A stretch of 64,000 nt of DNA from Aquilaria yunnanensis. Taxonomy: Eukaryota > Streptophyta > Magnoliopsida > Malvales > Thymelaeaceae. The position numbers were made by a program, and so were the translations under genes. The stretch spans positions 5,954,501-6,018,500 of the forward strand of contig CM077599.1 in assembly GCA_039654915.1 (NCBI GenBank), written 5' to 3'. Positions 13,000 to 25,295 of this stretch are shown in pieces; positions within the stretch are counted from its first letter, which is position 1, and every line of letters begins with the position of its first letter. Under the pieces are notes generated by a model. The model worked only from the letters and a program-made list of their open reading frames with translations, had not been told where the DNA came from and did not search any database.

Positions 13000-13370
13000 A
13001 AGTCAAGTTATAACCAACTCCCCCTCTAATTGGCCAATGAAATTTGCACAAACGAAGAGTCCTAAATTTTCTGAACTTCCTATTTCATCTATCATAGGCA
13101 TTTTATCAACTAGCTTTTGTACACCTCATCTTTTGAGAGCTATTGGCCACTTTCAGTTACAGCTTCCACTTAAACAAGTAGGACCAACACCAAGCTCTGA
13201 TTCCAAATGTTGCATGCTTCGTCTATGTTGCTCTGTTGCAAACAAATGTGAAGAGGATGAAGGGCAGTTAGGCGAAGGTGAGCTCCGATACGTAAACCAA
13301 GTCTTTAGATGTGGATGAGATGTGCTTAAAAAGCAAAGTTGGATTTTGCTTCCTCATGGACCAAAACAGC
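13000..13370 (-). pseudogene. Antisense relic of an unidentified protein-coding sequence
   Basis: Read on the minus strand from about 13365, one frame gives a protein-like stretch: HLKTWFTYRSSPSPNC, then HLFATEQHRRSMQHLESE, then LGVGPTCLSGSCN. TGA stops replace one codon near 13162 and another near 13135. The same frame then runs on through MPMIDEIGSS, NLGLFVCANFIGQLEGEL and VIT before a stop. Residue composition is balanced (His, Arg, Gln, Cys, Gly), unlike surrounding AT-rich noise. I infer a decayed gene or retro-copied exon. I could not name the parent family. The overlapping plus-strand frame at 12929-13318 is probably its shadow. Confidence 0.45.
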
Positions 13371-13379
13371 TACGTATCT

Positions 13380-16300
13380 TTAACTCTCTTTTAAAAAGAA
13401 TTGGCAATACTTCATTAAAAGAAATTCTTTATGCATGAAAATTTGTGTGCCAAGCTAACAAAAACAATTTTACTTCCTTCTAGCTAAAAAATACCACAGT
13501 TTCCTTTGCTCCCTTCAAAATTAAAAAAAAATTATTAACATCCCTATTAGCTTAATAAGTTGAAACAAAAGCTAATAAAATTATGAAATAAATTATATAA
13601 ATTATGAACTCATCATTCTACCATGTCGTCTTAGCCGAATCCACCTCTTCCTTTCAACGATTTTCATACAATCCTTTCTTTCACTTGCTTTATACACTAT
13701 ATAATCTTCGATTTTGCATTTTCCAATGTTTTTTTAATTCTTCTTTTAATTCAGCAATATAGTTGTGTCAGAACGCAAGTTGGTCCATCTTTTGCTAATT
13801 AACTGATATTTTGTTCTATTAGATTGATGATGGATAGTGCGGGATGGATGTGGGTGTTTAATTTGATTAATGGATTGCCCAATTGTGTGACCTGGAGGTT
13901 TATATTCATAGATTTGATTCACAAATTTGTTGTCCCAATGAATATCGATTTCATCCATCTTTTATCTTGAGCATGACCTTTGTGATTCATGCTTTTAGAT
14001 TGCAAAATGTTTGCTCTACGGGTATGTAATTTCCTTTCTATCACTAAATTCATTTATCGCATCATTCTTCAGCTTGTTTAACCAAGTCTGTGCTTGCTCA
14101 TGTCTCTTATTGTGAATTTTATTTTTGCTTTCTCATCTTAACTTCTTCATTCTTACAGTTCAGCCTTCTATGTCTCTTCACCCACTATCCATCAGGTATA
14201 CTCTTAGGTTTGACTTCTGTCAATTTACCTGTGTGGTTTAATTTTGTATACTTCAAGTATAACTTCTTTTTGCCCATTTTTCAACCATTGCTCTATTTCT
14301 AGTCATTTGTGTCATCGAATGCATCTGTTGTCTCCAGATGATCACCATGTAAGTTTAGCTATACGTTGATTTTTTTTTTCTTTCCAATTTTTCTATTCTC
14401 ACATATCACTAAAGTTACTTCCATTTTTTAGTTGTTATTCTTGCATTCCATATGGTTGTTACATGATATATACAAGGTTCTTTGGCAAAGACGATTGTGT
14501 TTTTCCAAGGAATAGTTTTCAGCTATATATTGTTTTCCTATTCACTATTTAGTTTTTTTCCTATAGATGTTCTTGAAATGTTACTGTTGCTTTCTACTGC
14601 TTTTTTCATTTTCAGTCATATTTTGATTCTTGCTTTTGATGAGCACTCTTGGTCAATTAAAGAATTTTATAATTGTGTCTTGACATTTTTTTTCTCAGAA
14701 CCATGCTTTTTTTTATTGATCTTATTCTATGTTGTAGTTCTTTCTCTTTATCTTAATTTTTTAAGAGCACTTAATTGCATGTTGTAGTTGTTATCCTTTA
14801 CTTTATTACCTTGTGCTTTGCCTGCTTAGGTGATTGGTTTTTTGTTAATCCCTTTTTTTCTTCTCCTAACAGAAAAGGTTTAAAATGCTATGTTTGCCGA
14901 TGAGGGAAATTGACTCCATTTCTAGAGGCAATGATTTAGAGATTGCCATTGTAGTTGTTAATTTTGTGGTTTATCATTATTTGCCATATTTATTTGATGT
15001 TTATATCTATATTTTGTAGTCTATATCTACAGCTTCAAAGTTCATGGATGTAGGATTCCGTAAGGATTTGCTGCTAAAGGTTTGGGAGAAAGAAGCGTGT
15101 CTAGGACCTCCTGTTTATGGCAGCTGTGCCATCTGAAATTTATTATGGTGCAATTAGAGGTTGTTTCTATACTCGTTGAGGTATTAATCCTCTTATTGTT
15201 TTTCTTATTGTTTATTTTGGTTCTTTTATTTGTTATTATGGGATTTTTTGGAATATAGGTCATTCAAAATTTGTTTTTCATTTGTATCAAAATGTAATTA
15301 TTTTTCTATCTAGTGAATAAAAAAGTTATTTAGGTTACTTTTTCTCTTCATACCTTTTGACATTATGGTGTCTTTATATCTATCATAGACTGTTAGCTCA
15401 TTAACAGGTAAAAAAATTAGAATGTGAGGTATTAGTTGCAGATGAAAGACAGTTGCCAAGTTACTTCTTTCATCTAAGCTAGTTGTGAGTGGTTGGTTCA
15501 TGATTACTTTTAGGTGGTTCCTAGCAGTCTATACTTATGTCAAGTAGACTCGTCTTTTGGTTTTTTTGTTCTTTTTTCTCTATTGGACACATTTCCTTAA
15601 TGCACAATTGTTTGAGCTTAGTCTTCTTACATTTATTATGATAATTTATATTTGATATTAGGTGATGTTGTTTCAAGCATTTTGATCCATAGTTGTTTAA
15701 AGCAGTGATTCCAAATTATTCCCTCATTTTAAGTAATGGTGGTTTCTATGTCGTGGAGAAAATTCTATCTTATTTATCATTTTCAATTTTTTTTTATTGA
15801 TGTACTTAGGTCAGTGAATAGTACCAGAGAGGCTGCTCTGCTAGGGCTGGAACCTATCAGAAGTGCAATACAAAGCTATTTGATTCACGTAAGTCAAGAG
15901 TTCAATTATGGTTTTAAAGGTGACCATGGCAACCATAGGAACAAAAGTTGCGAGGCAAAAGTGAGGTAGTTTGTTGAATTTTTTTCCCATATTCAGATTT
16001 GGTGTAGATTAGTTCACCTTCTTCCTGTCTTGGCCAAATCCAACCCCTTCTCGGTTTTGCTGAAATCTCCTCGTTCGTATGTTGCCTGTGTTACATCATT
16101 TTTTTATTAGTCCTTCATATGTCCTTTTCCATTAGGTTTTCACTCTTTTGTTTCTATTTTACCTTAGGTCTTTCTCTTTCTCACACACATTCTCTCTTCA
16201 TGAACTTTAGCACTGATCACCTTCCTTCAATGTTTTGTTGCATTTGCCAAAGCCATGTCAGCTATTTGATTGAAGGAGTTGGTACATCTCACACCCTCTT

Positions 16301-16565
16301 GTGTATTCAATGTTGGGTAGAATTTTCTTTGGCTATTATTTTGACTCATTTGTGTTGCTATAAGGAACCTAGATAACACTTTTGAAGACTTTGTTTGTTC
16401 AGGAGGTCTAGGTGATTTGAATATGATTTCCATTTACATTTTATTCTTTGATTTAAATTGTTATCTATATTTATGTTCCAGTTTCAAGATGTGTGGGCTG
16501 TGGTGAAGTTTTGGAAAAAAAAAAATAATCTGTTTGCTATGTTTTAAGCTTAGTCAACTTAAGAT
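13380..16565. other. T-skewed AT-rich DNA, no intact gene
   Basis: From about 13.96 kb the plus strand is strikingly T-rich with frequent polypyrimidine-AG strings, as in plant introns. Two short exon-like islands stand out: 15050-15138 (reads FRKDLLLKVWEKEACLGPPV before a stop) and 15805-15900 (reads REAALLGLEPIRSAIQSYLI). No chain of splice-compatible exons could be built, so no gene is called. A degenerate plus-strand gene or long noncoding transcript is possible. Confidence 0.4.
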
Positions 16566-16573
16566 ATTAAAAG

Positions 16574-16984
16574 CAAAGTTGTTAAAATCGTGATTCTGAT
16601 CATATGATCGTATGATCTTATGATTCTAATATAGAAAATCTTGTTAAAACGTTGTAGGATCGAAGACATGGTAAAATCGTAGTAGGATTGCGACTAGGAT
16701 TGTAGAATCGAAAGATTTTATCAATCTTACCCGGTTATTGATTTTTGTTGGGATAAATTGCATGGATGGTCCTTAACATTTGATTTTCACTTCATTTTTA
16801 TCTCTAATTTATTAAATATTCTGTTTAGATCCTAAATCTATTAAAAACATCCTATTTCAGTTCTAAATCCATTAAAAACATTTCATTTTGATCCCCAATT
16901 GGACGAAACTTGTTAACTCAAGGTAGTTGTCTAATAAAATTTTTAAAGCATAATTTAAATTATTTGGTAACTGTCTTACTGTTA

Positions 16985-17020
<36 letters not shown>

Positions 17021-17537
17021 TAATAATAATAATAATAATATTTTTTACAGTTAATGAATATTCAAATTACTAGTTTTTCTTTATCGTAAGTTGAACTTAT
17101 TTCATCAAGAAGAAAAAAACTACTAATTTTAAATTATTTACATACTGTAAAAAAATTATTATACATTTTAAATTTATTAGAAGTCAATACTGAACATTTA
17201 AATTATGGACAATGTATTCTTTTCTATTTATCAATAATTTGTTTATTTATGAATTTTTTTCAGACTTGTGTTAATTATTTTATTGATTATGTTGATGTAT
17301 ACTCTATTAAACTTTGAAATTTACTTGTATTGTATCAATAGTTATGTTTTACCATTACCATGACACTAAAATTTTACTTAATTTTTTAATATAATTGGTC
17401 TTTTACATAAACTATATTATTAAGACAAGAAATTTTAAGTTATTGGTAGGATCTCACGATCTACGATCCGATCTTACGATCTCGATCTTACACGAAAAAA
17501 AATGATCCTGGGTAGGATCCCAATCTTAACAACCTTG
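16574..17537. mobile_element. Non-autonomous hAT-like element, 964 bp
   Basis: The terminal inverted repeat reads CAAAGTTGTTAAAATCG on the left and CAAGGTTGTTAAGATTG from the right. A perfect 8-bp target duplication, ATTAAAAG, sits at 16566-16573 and 17538-17545. Both ends carry many GATC/CGATC/TACGAT words, forming subterminal repeats. The centre has TATG and AAT microsatellites (about 16980-17040) and no coding frame. The 8-bp duplication and these ends fit hAT. Confidence 0.85.
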
Positions 17538-17545
17538 ATTAAAAG

Positions 17546-19306
17546 TATGTTTGGGCCAAAGATAGTGGTACATAATTCACAAAAAGATAGGATGGGATGG
17601 GGTTTAGTTATGGTTTCCTTGCTTTCACTTACTTGGGATTGTAATGGGCATTTTCTTCTTTTTATCTTTTGTCTTTTTGAGGTTTTTAATTGGCTCATCT
17701 CTCTTGTTATCATGTACTGCAAAGTTCTCCTGCTTTAGTTGAATTGTTTCCATGTTTTGGTTTGGATCTTTCTCCATTGATTTCTTCAGATCATTATGTT
17801 TAGTTTCGTCATCTTCTCATGCCATTTTGTTTCTCTTTCTTTAGGCCCCCCACAAGTAGGCTTTTTTAGAGGATTTTTTTGTTGTTCATAACTTCCTATT
17901 TTATAGTTGACTACTAAACATATCAGATTTTTGTTGCTTTCTTAATTGTTTTTTCTTAATTTGATGCACCAGGTCTTATTTTATGTTTGTCATTTTTTAC
18001 GGCCTTTTTTGTATTTTTTTTTTTTATCTTTGTATATCCTTGGGTAAATGTTCAGCAAAAATGTAATGAACTTATTGCTCTTGATTGTTAGTTGGCCTAA
18101 TGTTCCATCCTTTTTAAATAGACTAAGAAAAAAAACTAGAAGATTTGTTCCTGTTTATCTGATTCGCATAAAGTTAGCTTTGTTAGAACTCGAGTTATAT
18201 TGGAACATGCATTTATGATATTAAAAAGAATCATAGGCAACCCCTTTGCTTTTAGTTTAAATTTTGGCAAACCTTACCTAGACCCTCCCATTTGTATTAG
18301 GATTTGGTCTATGAGGTGCTCTATAAATGGAAGTTAACCACAGAGCTTCACCTTCTATACTGAAAGGTGTTGTAAATTTTTTTATTTGATTGTTTCAAGG
18401 CTTTCTTTTTAAGTTTATTAATGCTCAAGTATGCAAAATTCAACCTGTTTTTGGTTTTTACATTAGTTTTTATCTCTTTGCTGCTGTCCATATTTCTTTT
18501 TAGGTTTTTTCATATTAGTACAGTGTACCTACTGATGAAAGTCTTCTTTTGTCTTTCCGGTAATTGAGTTCTGTTATTATTTATGGAATTGAAGATAAAA
18601 ATTGCTTTTTTAGTTGACAAATGAGTTGATGACATTTGCTTTCTTTGTCACTGCACATATACTAAAGGATGCAAGGCATTGTTTCTTTTTTTTTTTCCCC
18701 CTCTTAATAGCTAGTGTTATGTTTTATTTCGGTTATTAGCTTTAAGCCCATATAACTGATATTTTTTTAAGGTTCTAATTAAACTTCAAATTCTATGAAC
18801 ATAGATCAAGCAATGTGATCATATGCTAAATTTTGTCACCTCATTATGTCTTGTATGTATTTGTCTATAAAATTTTATGAACCAATTTTTTTTGAACGGC
18901 AAAAAATTTGTTTCTATAAAGAAGAGATACCAGCCAAAGGTTGGAATCGATTACAAAATAATGAAGAAAATGAGCTCTAAAAGCATAACAATTCAATTTG
19001 CTGGATCCATTCCGAAGCCATAGGAAGGAATTGATCTAAATTTCCAAGAAGACAGTAGAGGCAGAGAAGGCCTTCCCTTGGAAAATAAGCCGATTCCTAG
19101 CAATTTGATGTACCAATTAAAATGAGATTTAGCTTTGTACCTAGAGTTCGATACTCTTTGGTGTTATGAGATCATTTTGTTTTATATGATGAAAATGTAA
19201 GACCTTAAATTCTCTATTGCTTCTACATATAGTTTTTAATCAGTGTCATTGTTGTCTATGGTTTGAGTTCATATATATATATATATATATATTTGATCAG
19301 ATTAAT
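17546..19306. other. T-rich spacer with a possible LINE-like fragment
   Basis: The plus-strand T skew continues to about 18.88 kb with no gene. At 18885-19110 the composition changes abruptly; the stretch (TTTTTTTTGAACGGCAAAAAA, then AAAGGTTGGAATCGATTACAA) resembles interspersed repeat tails found in plant genomes, but I cannot classify it firmly. An AT microsatellite (19271-19292) lies next to the LTR insertion. Confidence 0.4.
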
Positions 19307-19311
19307 CTTTC

Positions 19312-20708
19312 TGTTGGCCCAAGTGCAACCAAGAGGGGAGTGAATTGGTTGGGTTCAAAAAATAAAGCACAAATTGATTCTTGAAACCCCAAACTCAAAT
19401 TCAATTTGAAGAACAATGATTAACTCTATTTTACTCAGAAAATGACTACCACAATCCACCTAGAATTTGCTTTGAAAGCTATCTTTGAAGTAGTTTTGAA
19501 AACAAGCAAGTTCAACCAAAATAAGTTCCATAAAACACCCACCAAAGCTCAAATAGGTAGAGAGAAGAAGCTTGGATAAGGGAATTTTTATAGAGGTTCG
19601 AACTCTCCTCTTGAGAGCCTACTCCTCTCATCAAGCTCACCACTTGAGAGTTTTCTTCTTTACTATGAACCACAATGATACACAATAGCCTTCAAAGGCA
19701 TACAACACCTAGGTAGATCCTTCTACCTTCACCTCTCACTAGTTTTGCCAAAGGCTAACTAGAAACCCTTCTAACCCTTTTTCCCTTACAAGGAAATCAC
19801 TCAACCACTCAAGACAAGCTCAACAATTTGTGGTTACAAGGTAAGAACAAAGCAAACAATGCTAGATAAGCCAATGAAAGCACAAGCATAAGTTCTTGGC
19901 AACTTTTTCTAATTTCAGCTCTTTGATGGATGATGTCTTTTTCTAGTTGCCAAGTTATGTTTTCAACATGTTTCTTAGTGTAAATATACTCTTTAGGAAG
20001 CCATTGGACCGTTGAAGCCCTGCTGGAAGTGCCTGAAAAGTTTCCTTAAAATCTGGAGAGTCGTTGCTCTGTTTTATGCGAAAAACGCAGCATTCCCAGA
20101 TTTCGTGTTAAGTCCTGAGTTTAACAGGTTAAACTCGACTTCTCTCTCCAACGGTCAAAAGCAGCAGGAGACAGGTCATAAAAAGTTCTGTCATAGTGTC
20201 CAGGTGGCGTCCTCTGATTCGCCTGCGTCACATTTCAAATCTTGACTCAAATCGCGCCAGTCGAAGCATCTGAAAGGGAGCCTTCAGACTTCGACTTTAA
20301 CAGGTTAAGACCAACTATTAACACGTTACCTGATGTTCTTCGAAAAGTCACAGGAAACTTAACTTTTGGATTAAACCAGTTTAACGTGTTAAAGTATAAC
20401 CTTTGGGAGCAAGTTAAACTTGGATGAACGAAACACCTGTTAAACTGTGACTTTAATGGATTAAACTTAAAACAACTCAAAAACACTTGTCATTTGGAAA
20501 TCAAACTTGATTCAAACTAGTTTCTTTTCAAAAGCAATTTTCCTTAATATTCTTAGAACACATATTTTTTAGATAATTAATTGACACATTTGAAAATTAA
20601 GCATAAGTTTAATTAATCTTATTTTGACCAAAGAAGTGAGATTAAAAATATTAACACACATCATTTGTCATCATCAAAATTAAGGTTTTCTTTGGAACAA
20701 ATCCAACA
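19312..20708. mobile_element. Solo LTR, 1,397 bp
   Basis: It begins TGTTGGCCC and ends CCAACA, giving a 6-bp TGTTGG/CCAACA inverted repeat, and is flanked by a perfect 5-bp duplication, CTTTC, at 19307-19311 and 20709-20713. The body starts with the 'gtgcaaccaagaggggagtg' sort of motif common in plant LTRs. There is no gag or pol coding, no second LTR, and no primer-binding site just inside, so it is best read as a solo LTR left by recombination. Open frames at 20012-20427 lie inside it and are not genes. The internal GTTAAAC/GTTTAAC words are repetitive. Confidence 0.85.
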
Positions 20709-20713
20709 CTTTC

Positions 20714-21795
20714 AAAGTTTATCATACAATCATGTTCATGATATTAATGTCTTTTAAGGGTAAATTTTCATTTAAAATCTACATGTATAAGCTTACTGGA
20801 ATATCAGCGAAGACAAATTTCAAATATATCCACTACTTAGCAAGTTTTTATTGTTCTTTCCAATTTGCAAAATATTGGACTTATACTGAATGCCTTAAAT
20901 AAACTGAAATTCATTTCAATATACAACTCTTAAGATTACCTCTTCTTTAATATTTCTTTGCCCATCGACTCCTTGGGATTTATGTAATTATTTCTTTTGC
21001 TTTGTTGTGTGTTTAGATGCATTTTTTATGATCAAAATAGTGGCCAAATAGAGTTGTTTGCAAATGGATTGTAATTTTGGCTATAAATTTTGGTGGAACA
21101 TATATTGAATTCTAAACAGGTATTTTGTTTGTTTATTTTTTAGCACTGACATTTTGTAGAAATATTTATGGGTAACATGTGTTTACTATATATATGTTCA
21201 ATGTTATAAGAAAATGAGCCTGTCACAATGCACAAAGCTTTTATACCTCGTTCAATTTTAAATTCTTCATAGTTCTATAAGGTTCAAGTTGGTCTTCTTG
21301 GATTATCATTCATTCAACTTTATGTAGAAGCTCATGCTTCAATTATCCTTTTGATGGTTAATCCAAAATGTGTATTGAATTACCAAGGTCCCTCTCTCTC
21401 TCCAACATTTAAGCAAGTTGTGAGAACCTTTTAATCATGGTTATTAAAAATGTATCGCAAAAACATATGATTTTACGATTTTAGAAACAAAAGTCGTTTC
21501 AAATCGTAATAGAAAGGTACTTCATTGTAAAATCGCGTAGAAACGCGACTCTAATTGCGAAATCGTATAAACAGCTTTTAATTAATCGTTCAATTATCAA
21601 ATGGGCATAATTTTAGACGGTCAAAATATTTGAATAAAAAACAGTTCAGGGATCCTATACGCAGAAGCATAAAAGTTTGATGGCCATTCTGGGACATCTG
21701 CGCCAGCCTTTTTCGTTTTTCCTTTTCTGCCTCCACGGTTCTTACCTTCTGGCCCGCGTAGTAAAAACTCTGGTCTCCAGAGTTCAGGGCCAGAG
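20714..21795. other. Spacer upstream of PEX10
   Basis: No gene. At 21430-21575 a short stretch rich in AAATCG/CGATTTT words resembles the ends of the 16574-17537 hAT element and may be a truncated relative. The final 100 bp before PEX10 becomes GC-richer and pyrimidine-rich, as expected for a leader; no clear TATA box is seen. Confidence 0.4.
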
Positions 21796-24700
21796 ATGGG
21801 TTTTGGGAGAATCGACTCAACCGGGTCAATGGATCCGGCGTCCAGTGTTGAATCTGGTCCTTCGAGCTCGACGGAGCCCCGGAGGTTCCCGTTGGCGGCT
21901 CAGCCGGAGATTATGAGAGCAGCGGAGAAGGACGACCAGTACGCCTTCTTCGTCTACGACGCCTGCCGCGACGCTTTCCGCACGCTATTTGGTACTCCCT
22001 TTCTGTCTAATTTATAAGTTTCCGAGATTGCGAAATGGTTGTCTGTAATTTTCCTTGTGCTTGTGCAGGTACCAGAGTTGCTATAGCTTATCAGAATGAG
22101 GTTAGTTTTTCTTCTGTTAAAACTGATCTGTTTACTGTGAGAACTGTTTTGTTTTCAGTTCAGCGTGATTCATTGCGTTATTTTTTATTTTCCCATTTTA
22201 TTCAGACGAAGCTTCTGGGACAGATGCTCTATTATGTTTTGACAACAGGGTCGGGACAGCAAACACTGGGCGAAGAGTACTGCGACATTACTCAGGTTTC
22301 CAGAACTTTATCTTTATCTATTTATTTTTTGTAGCATAATGGTTTTCGCATTTCTGCTTGTTCTATTGAATACGTGTATTATTTCTTTGCAATGCAAGCT
22401 TGCTTCTTCCCTTCCCACTAATTGGTGAATTTCATAGTTCGAGTTTCCTGGTTTTTTATCTGGTTTTGATCTGGTCAGGTTGTAATTGAGTAGATAGTCC
22501 ACAGTGGCTGAAAACTTGATTTCTTCCCTGATTGCCATTGTTTGTTTTCTTAGGTTTCGGGACCTTACAGCCTCCCACCAACACCAGCTAGACGTGCTCT
22601 ATTCATAGTTTGCCAGACAGCAGTGCCTTATATTGCAGAAAGAATCAGGTCAGAAGTTCCCCTTTCTCTTGTGATGAGGTAGACTTGGTAGTCTTTGTTT
22701 CGTAGTGGAGGGATTCGCATGAGTGGTGTTGGGATCTATATATGATCCTTCTGAATTTTGAAATCTACAGTTCTAGAGTTGCATCCCGAGGCATAACCTT
22801 AGCTGAGTCACAGACTGAGGAGTTCCACAGCAATGATGCTTCTGAAAGTAGTCAAGGTGGGATGGCTGCAGAGCCTGAAGCTGTGTCTTCCTCTGCTTCG
22901 AGGGCATTGGTTTCTCCAATCTCAAGACTGAAAGATAAATTGAGTAAACTATTGTTGTATGCCGTTGGAAGATGGCCAACGGTATGCTTCTTATCATGAT
23001 ATCATGTCATGCAAGATAATGCAACAATAGCCCTGTGCCTCATTGTGTTTTCTTTTAACAAGCTAATCTGCAGCTAACCTGCTCATGTTTGTTCCCCCCT
23101 TGCATGAACTCATATTATACATCTAAGACCTTTTTATTTACTTGTATATTTTGGTTACTTGTATATTTTGGTTAAGACGCCTCTTTTCCAGCACATTCCC
23201 AATAGTTCTCTCTTCCCTTTAATGCATTTATAAGTTTTTAAAAATCACTTACTGTTTGATTTCTTTGTCTTGTTGCATTTCAGGTTCTGCCCTTAACTCG
23301 TGAATTTTTGCAGTTGGTCATACGCATGAATCTCATGTTCTTCTACTTTGAAGGTGATGTTGGAGTCTTGCTGCCGTGAATCCGTGCAAAATTTTAAGTT
23401 CATTTATATTAATGTTCTTGCTTTCTCACACAGGTCTCTACTATCATATTTCAAAGCGAGCAGCTGGCATCCGTTATGTGTTCATTGGTAAACCTTCGAA
23501 TCAAAGGCCCAGGTAGTCGGTTGGCAACCCTCTGGTCTTTTCATGCACATGCATGTCATTTTGTTGCATCAAAATCTTTGTGATCAATGTTATCTGAGCA
23601 ACTTGTTTCTAAGCTATCTTGTTTGAATTAGATTCATAACCAACTCAAGTGCAGGTATCAGATACTGGGTGTGTTCCTTTTGATTCAGCTATGCATTATT
23701 GCTGCTGAGGCATTACGACGAGCTAACTTATCATCAATTGCACGTTCTATTCATCATACATCTTCAGCATCCTTCCAAGGGCCATCAGGTTTCCTTTTTC
23801 ATCAAGTCTCCACAAACTCCTTGACAGTTTTGTGATTACTATAGAAGAGTGAAAACGTTATGTGAAAGCGACATGCATGACATGTGGCATGCATTGCATT
23901 GAATTCAGTAAATCTTTTTCTCCTGTCACGAGTTAAATCCTCTTTTAGTCTTTCAGATCAATCTGTCCAAACATCTAGAGGTCAGTTTGATATATGGTGT
24001 TGAACTCTAGTTTTTTTATGTATAATCTCTTAAAATAGATGAAAACAATGTGTTGGGCAGGAGGGAAAATCTCCCCTATGAATCAGAAACCTTAGGCTAG
24101 ACAAATACATGCTCTTCTTTGATTTTGAAGTAAGCGTTATCAATAGACTGAAATAAGTTGTTCTGTGTGTATATAGTAAGGGGTCTGCCTGTTCTAAATG
24201 AAGATGGCAATTTGGTTCCTACAGAAGCCGATAGGGGTAGTTGGGTTGCTGAATCAATGGCTGAGGTAACGTTTCAAGCTTCTTATGACTGTTGAACTTT
24301 GTTGTTGAATATATTTTGTTCTAGGGAAAAGGTGCAAATTTACCACTGACATATTAGTCATAGAGCAATTTTTCCATCGAACTTTTTTCTTCGTTTCAAA
24401 TTTACCATCCATCTTTTTCTGTTGGAGCATTTTGACCACTATCATTTTGGCAGAGCGATTTTGCCATCGATTTTTTTTTTGTCCCAAATTTGCCACCGGC
24501 ATTTTTAAAGGACAGTGTTAATTGGTAAATTTGTTTCAACAGAAAAGAGGAATGGTAAATTTGAGATGAAAAAAAGTTTAATGGCAAAATTGCTCTACGG
24601 CCAATACATTAGTGGTAAATTTGCACATTTTTCCTTTCTTCTACTTTAAGTCTCACTTTCACCTGGTGCTCCTGCTGCCCTGAAGTTATTGACTGAATGG

Positions 24701-25295
24701 GTTGTAAGCCAAAAAGATTGTGGATGGCACATTTCTTTTTCCAAATTGTGATGTAAAATCTTGTCCAACTTTTAGATGGCTCATGAAACCTAAATCAAGT
24801 ATTGAGCGAGTGTGAAAGAAACTCTGTTGGCTACTTCATTTGAACTTGGGAATGCTGATGGAACCCAGTTTGCGCGACTTCTTATTCTGTGTCTTTTAAC
24901 ACTATATCCTGAAAACATCGGTGCTTGATTCTTTGTAGTGAAATATTACAGTTACTGTGCTGCTTTTTTTTTTCCTTTGAAGCGAAAATTTTTATATTTT
25001 TGGTTTGGAATTTCAGTCTGGAGGTTTGTTAAGTAAGTGCACCTTGTGCCTGAGTAATCGCAAACAACCAACAGCCACACCATGTGGCCATGTATTCTGC
25101 TGGTACTTCCTAGCACAGTGAACACTTATGTCTCTCTTTATCTCTCTTTTGCAGCAGTAATTGCTTATTTGCTCTGATGTATGTGTCTATAGGAATTGTA
25201 TTATGGAATGGTGCAATGAGAAACCAGAATGCCCCCTTTGCCGTACTCCCATTGCTCATTCAAGCTTAGTTTGTTTATACCATTCAGATTTCTAG
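21796..25295 (+). CDS. PEX10: PEX10: peroxisome biogenesis RING ubiquitin ligase
   Basis: Eleven exons join in frame: 21796-21991, 22069-22100, 22206-22295, 22554-22648, 22771-22981, 23284-23353, 23434-23512, 23655-23788, 24177-24265, 25017-25102 and 25193-25295, giving 394 aa (plant PEX10 is about 380). Family signatures are [40 protein letters not shown], then [10 protein letters not shown]. Membrane-associated segments run around [20 protein letters not shown] and [18 protein letters not shown]. The C3HC4 RING is intact (Cys340, 343, 355, His357, Cys360, 363, 374, 377), ending LVCLYHSDF. Known role: with PEX2 and PEX12 it forms the peroxisomal membrane ubiquitin ligase that recycles the PEX5 import receptor. 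The start could instead be the in-frame ATG at 21829; the N-terminus is poorly conserved. Intron 9 carries a MITE. Confidence 0.95.
24324..24634. mobile_element. MULE-type MITE in PEX10 intron 9, 311 bp
   Basis: Long inverted repeats of more than 100 bp begin GGGAAAAGGTGCAAATTTACC on the left and GGAAAAATGTGCAAATTTACC from the right, continuing with matching 'agagcaatttt.ccat' segments. Flanking 9-bp repeats TTTGTTCTA (24315-24323) and TTTCTTCTA (24635-24643) differ at one base. Long TIRs plus a 9-bp duplication fit Mutator-like MITEs. It lies wholly inside an intron between exons 9 and 10 and could fold into a hairpin in the pre-mRNA. Confidence 0.8.

Noticed and set aside
20012..20427. Overlapping plus-strand frames
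   Set aside because: They lie inside the solo LTR at 19312-20708 and repeat GTTAAAC-type words; no protein family.
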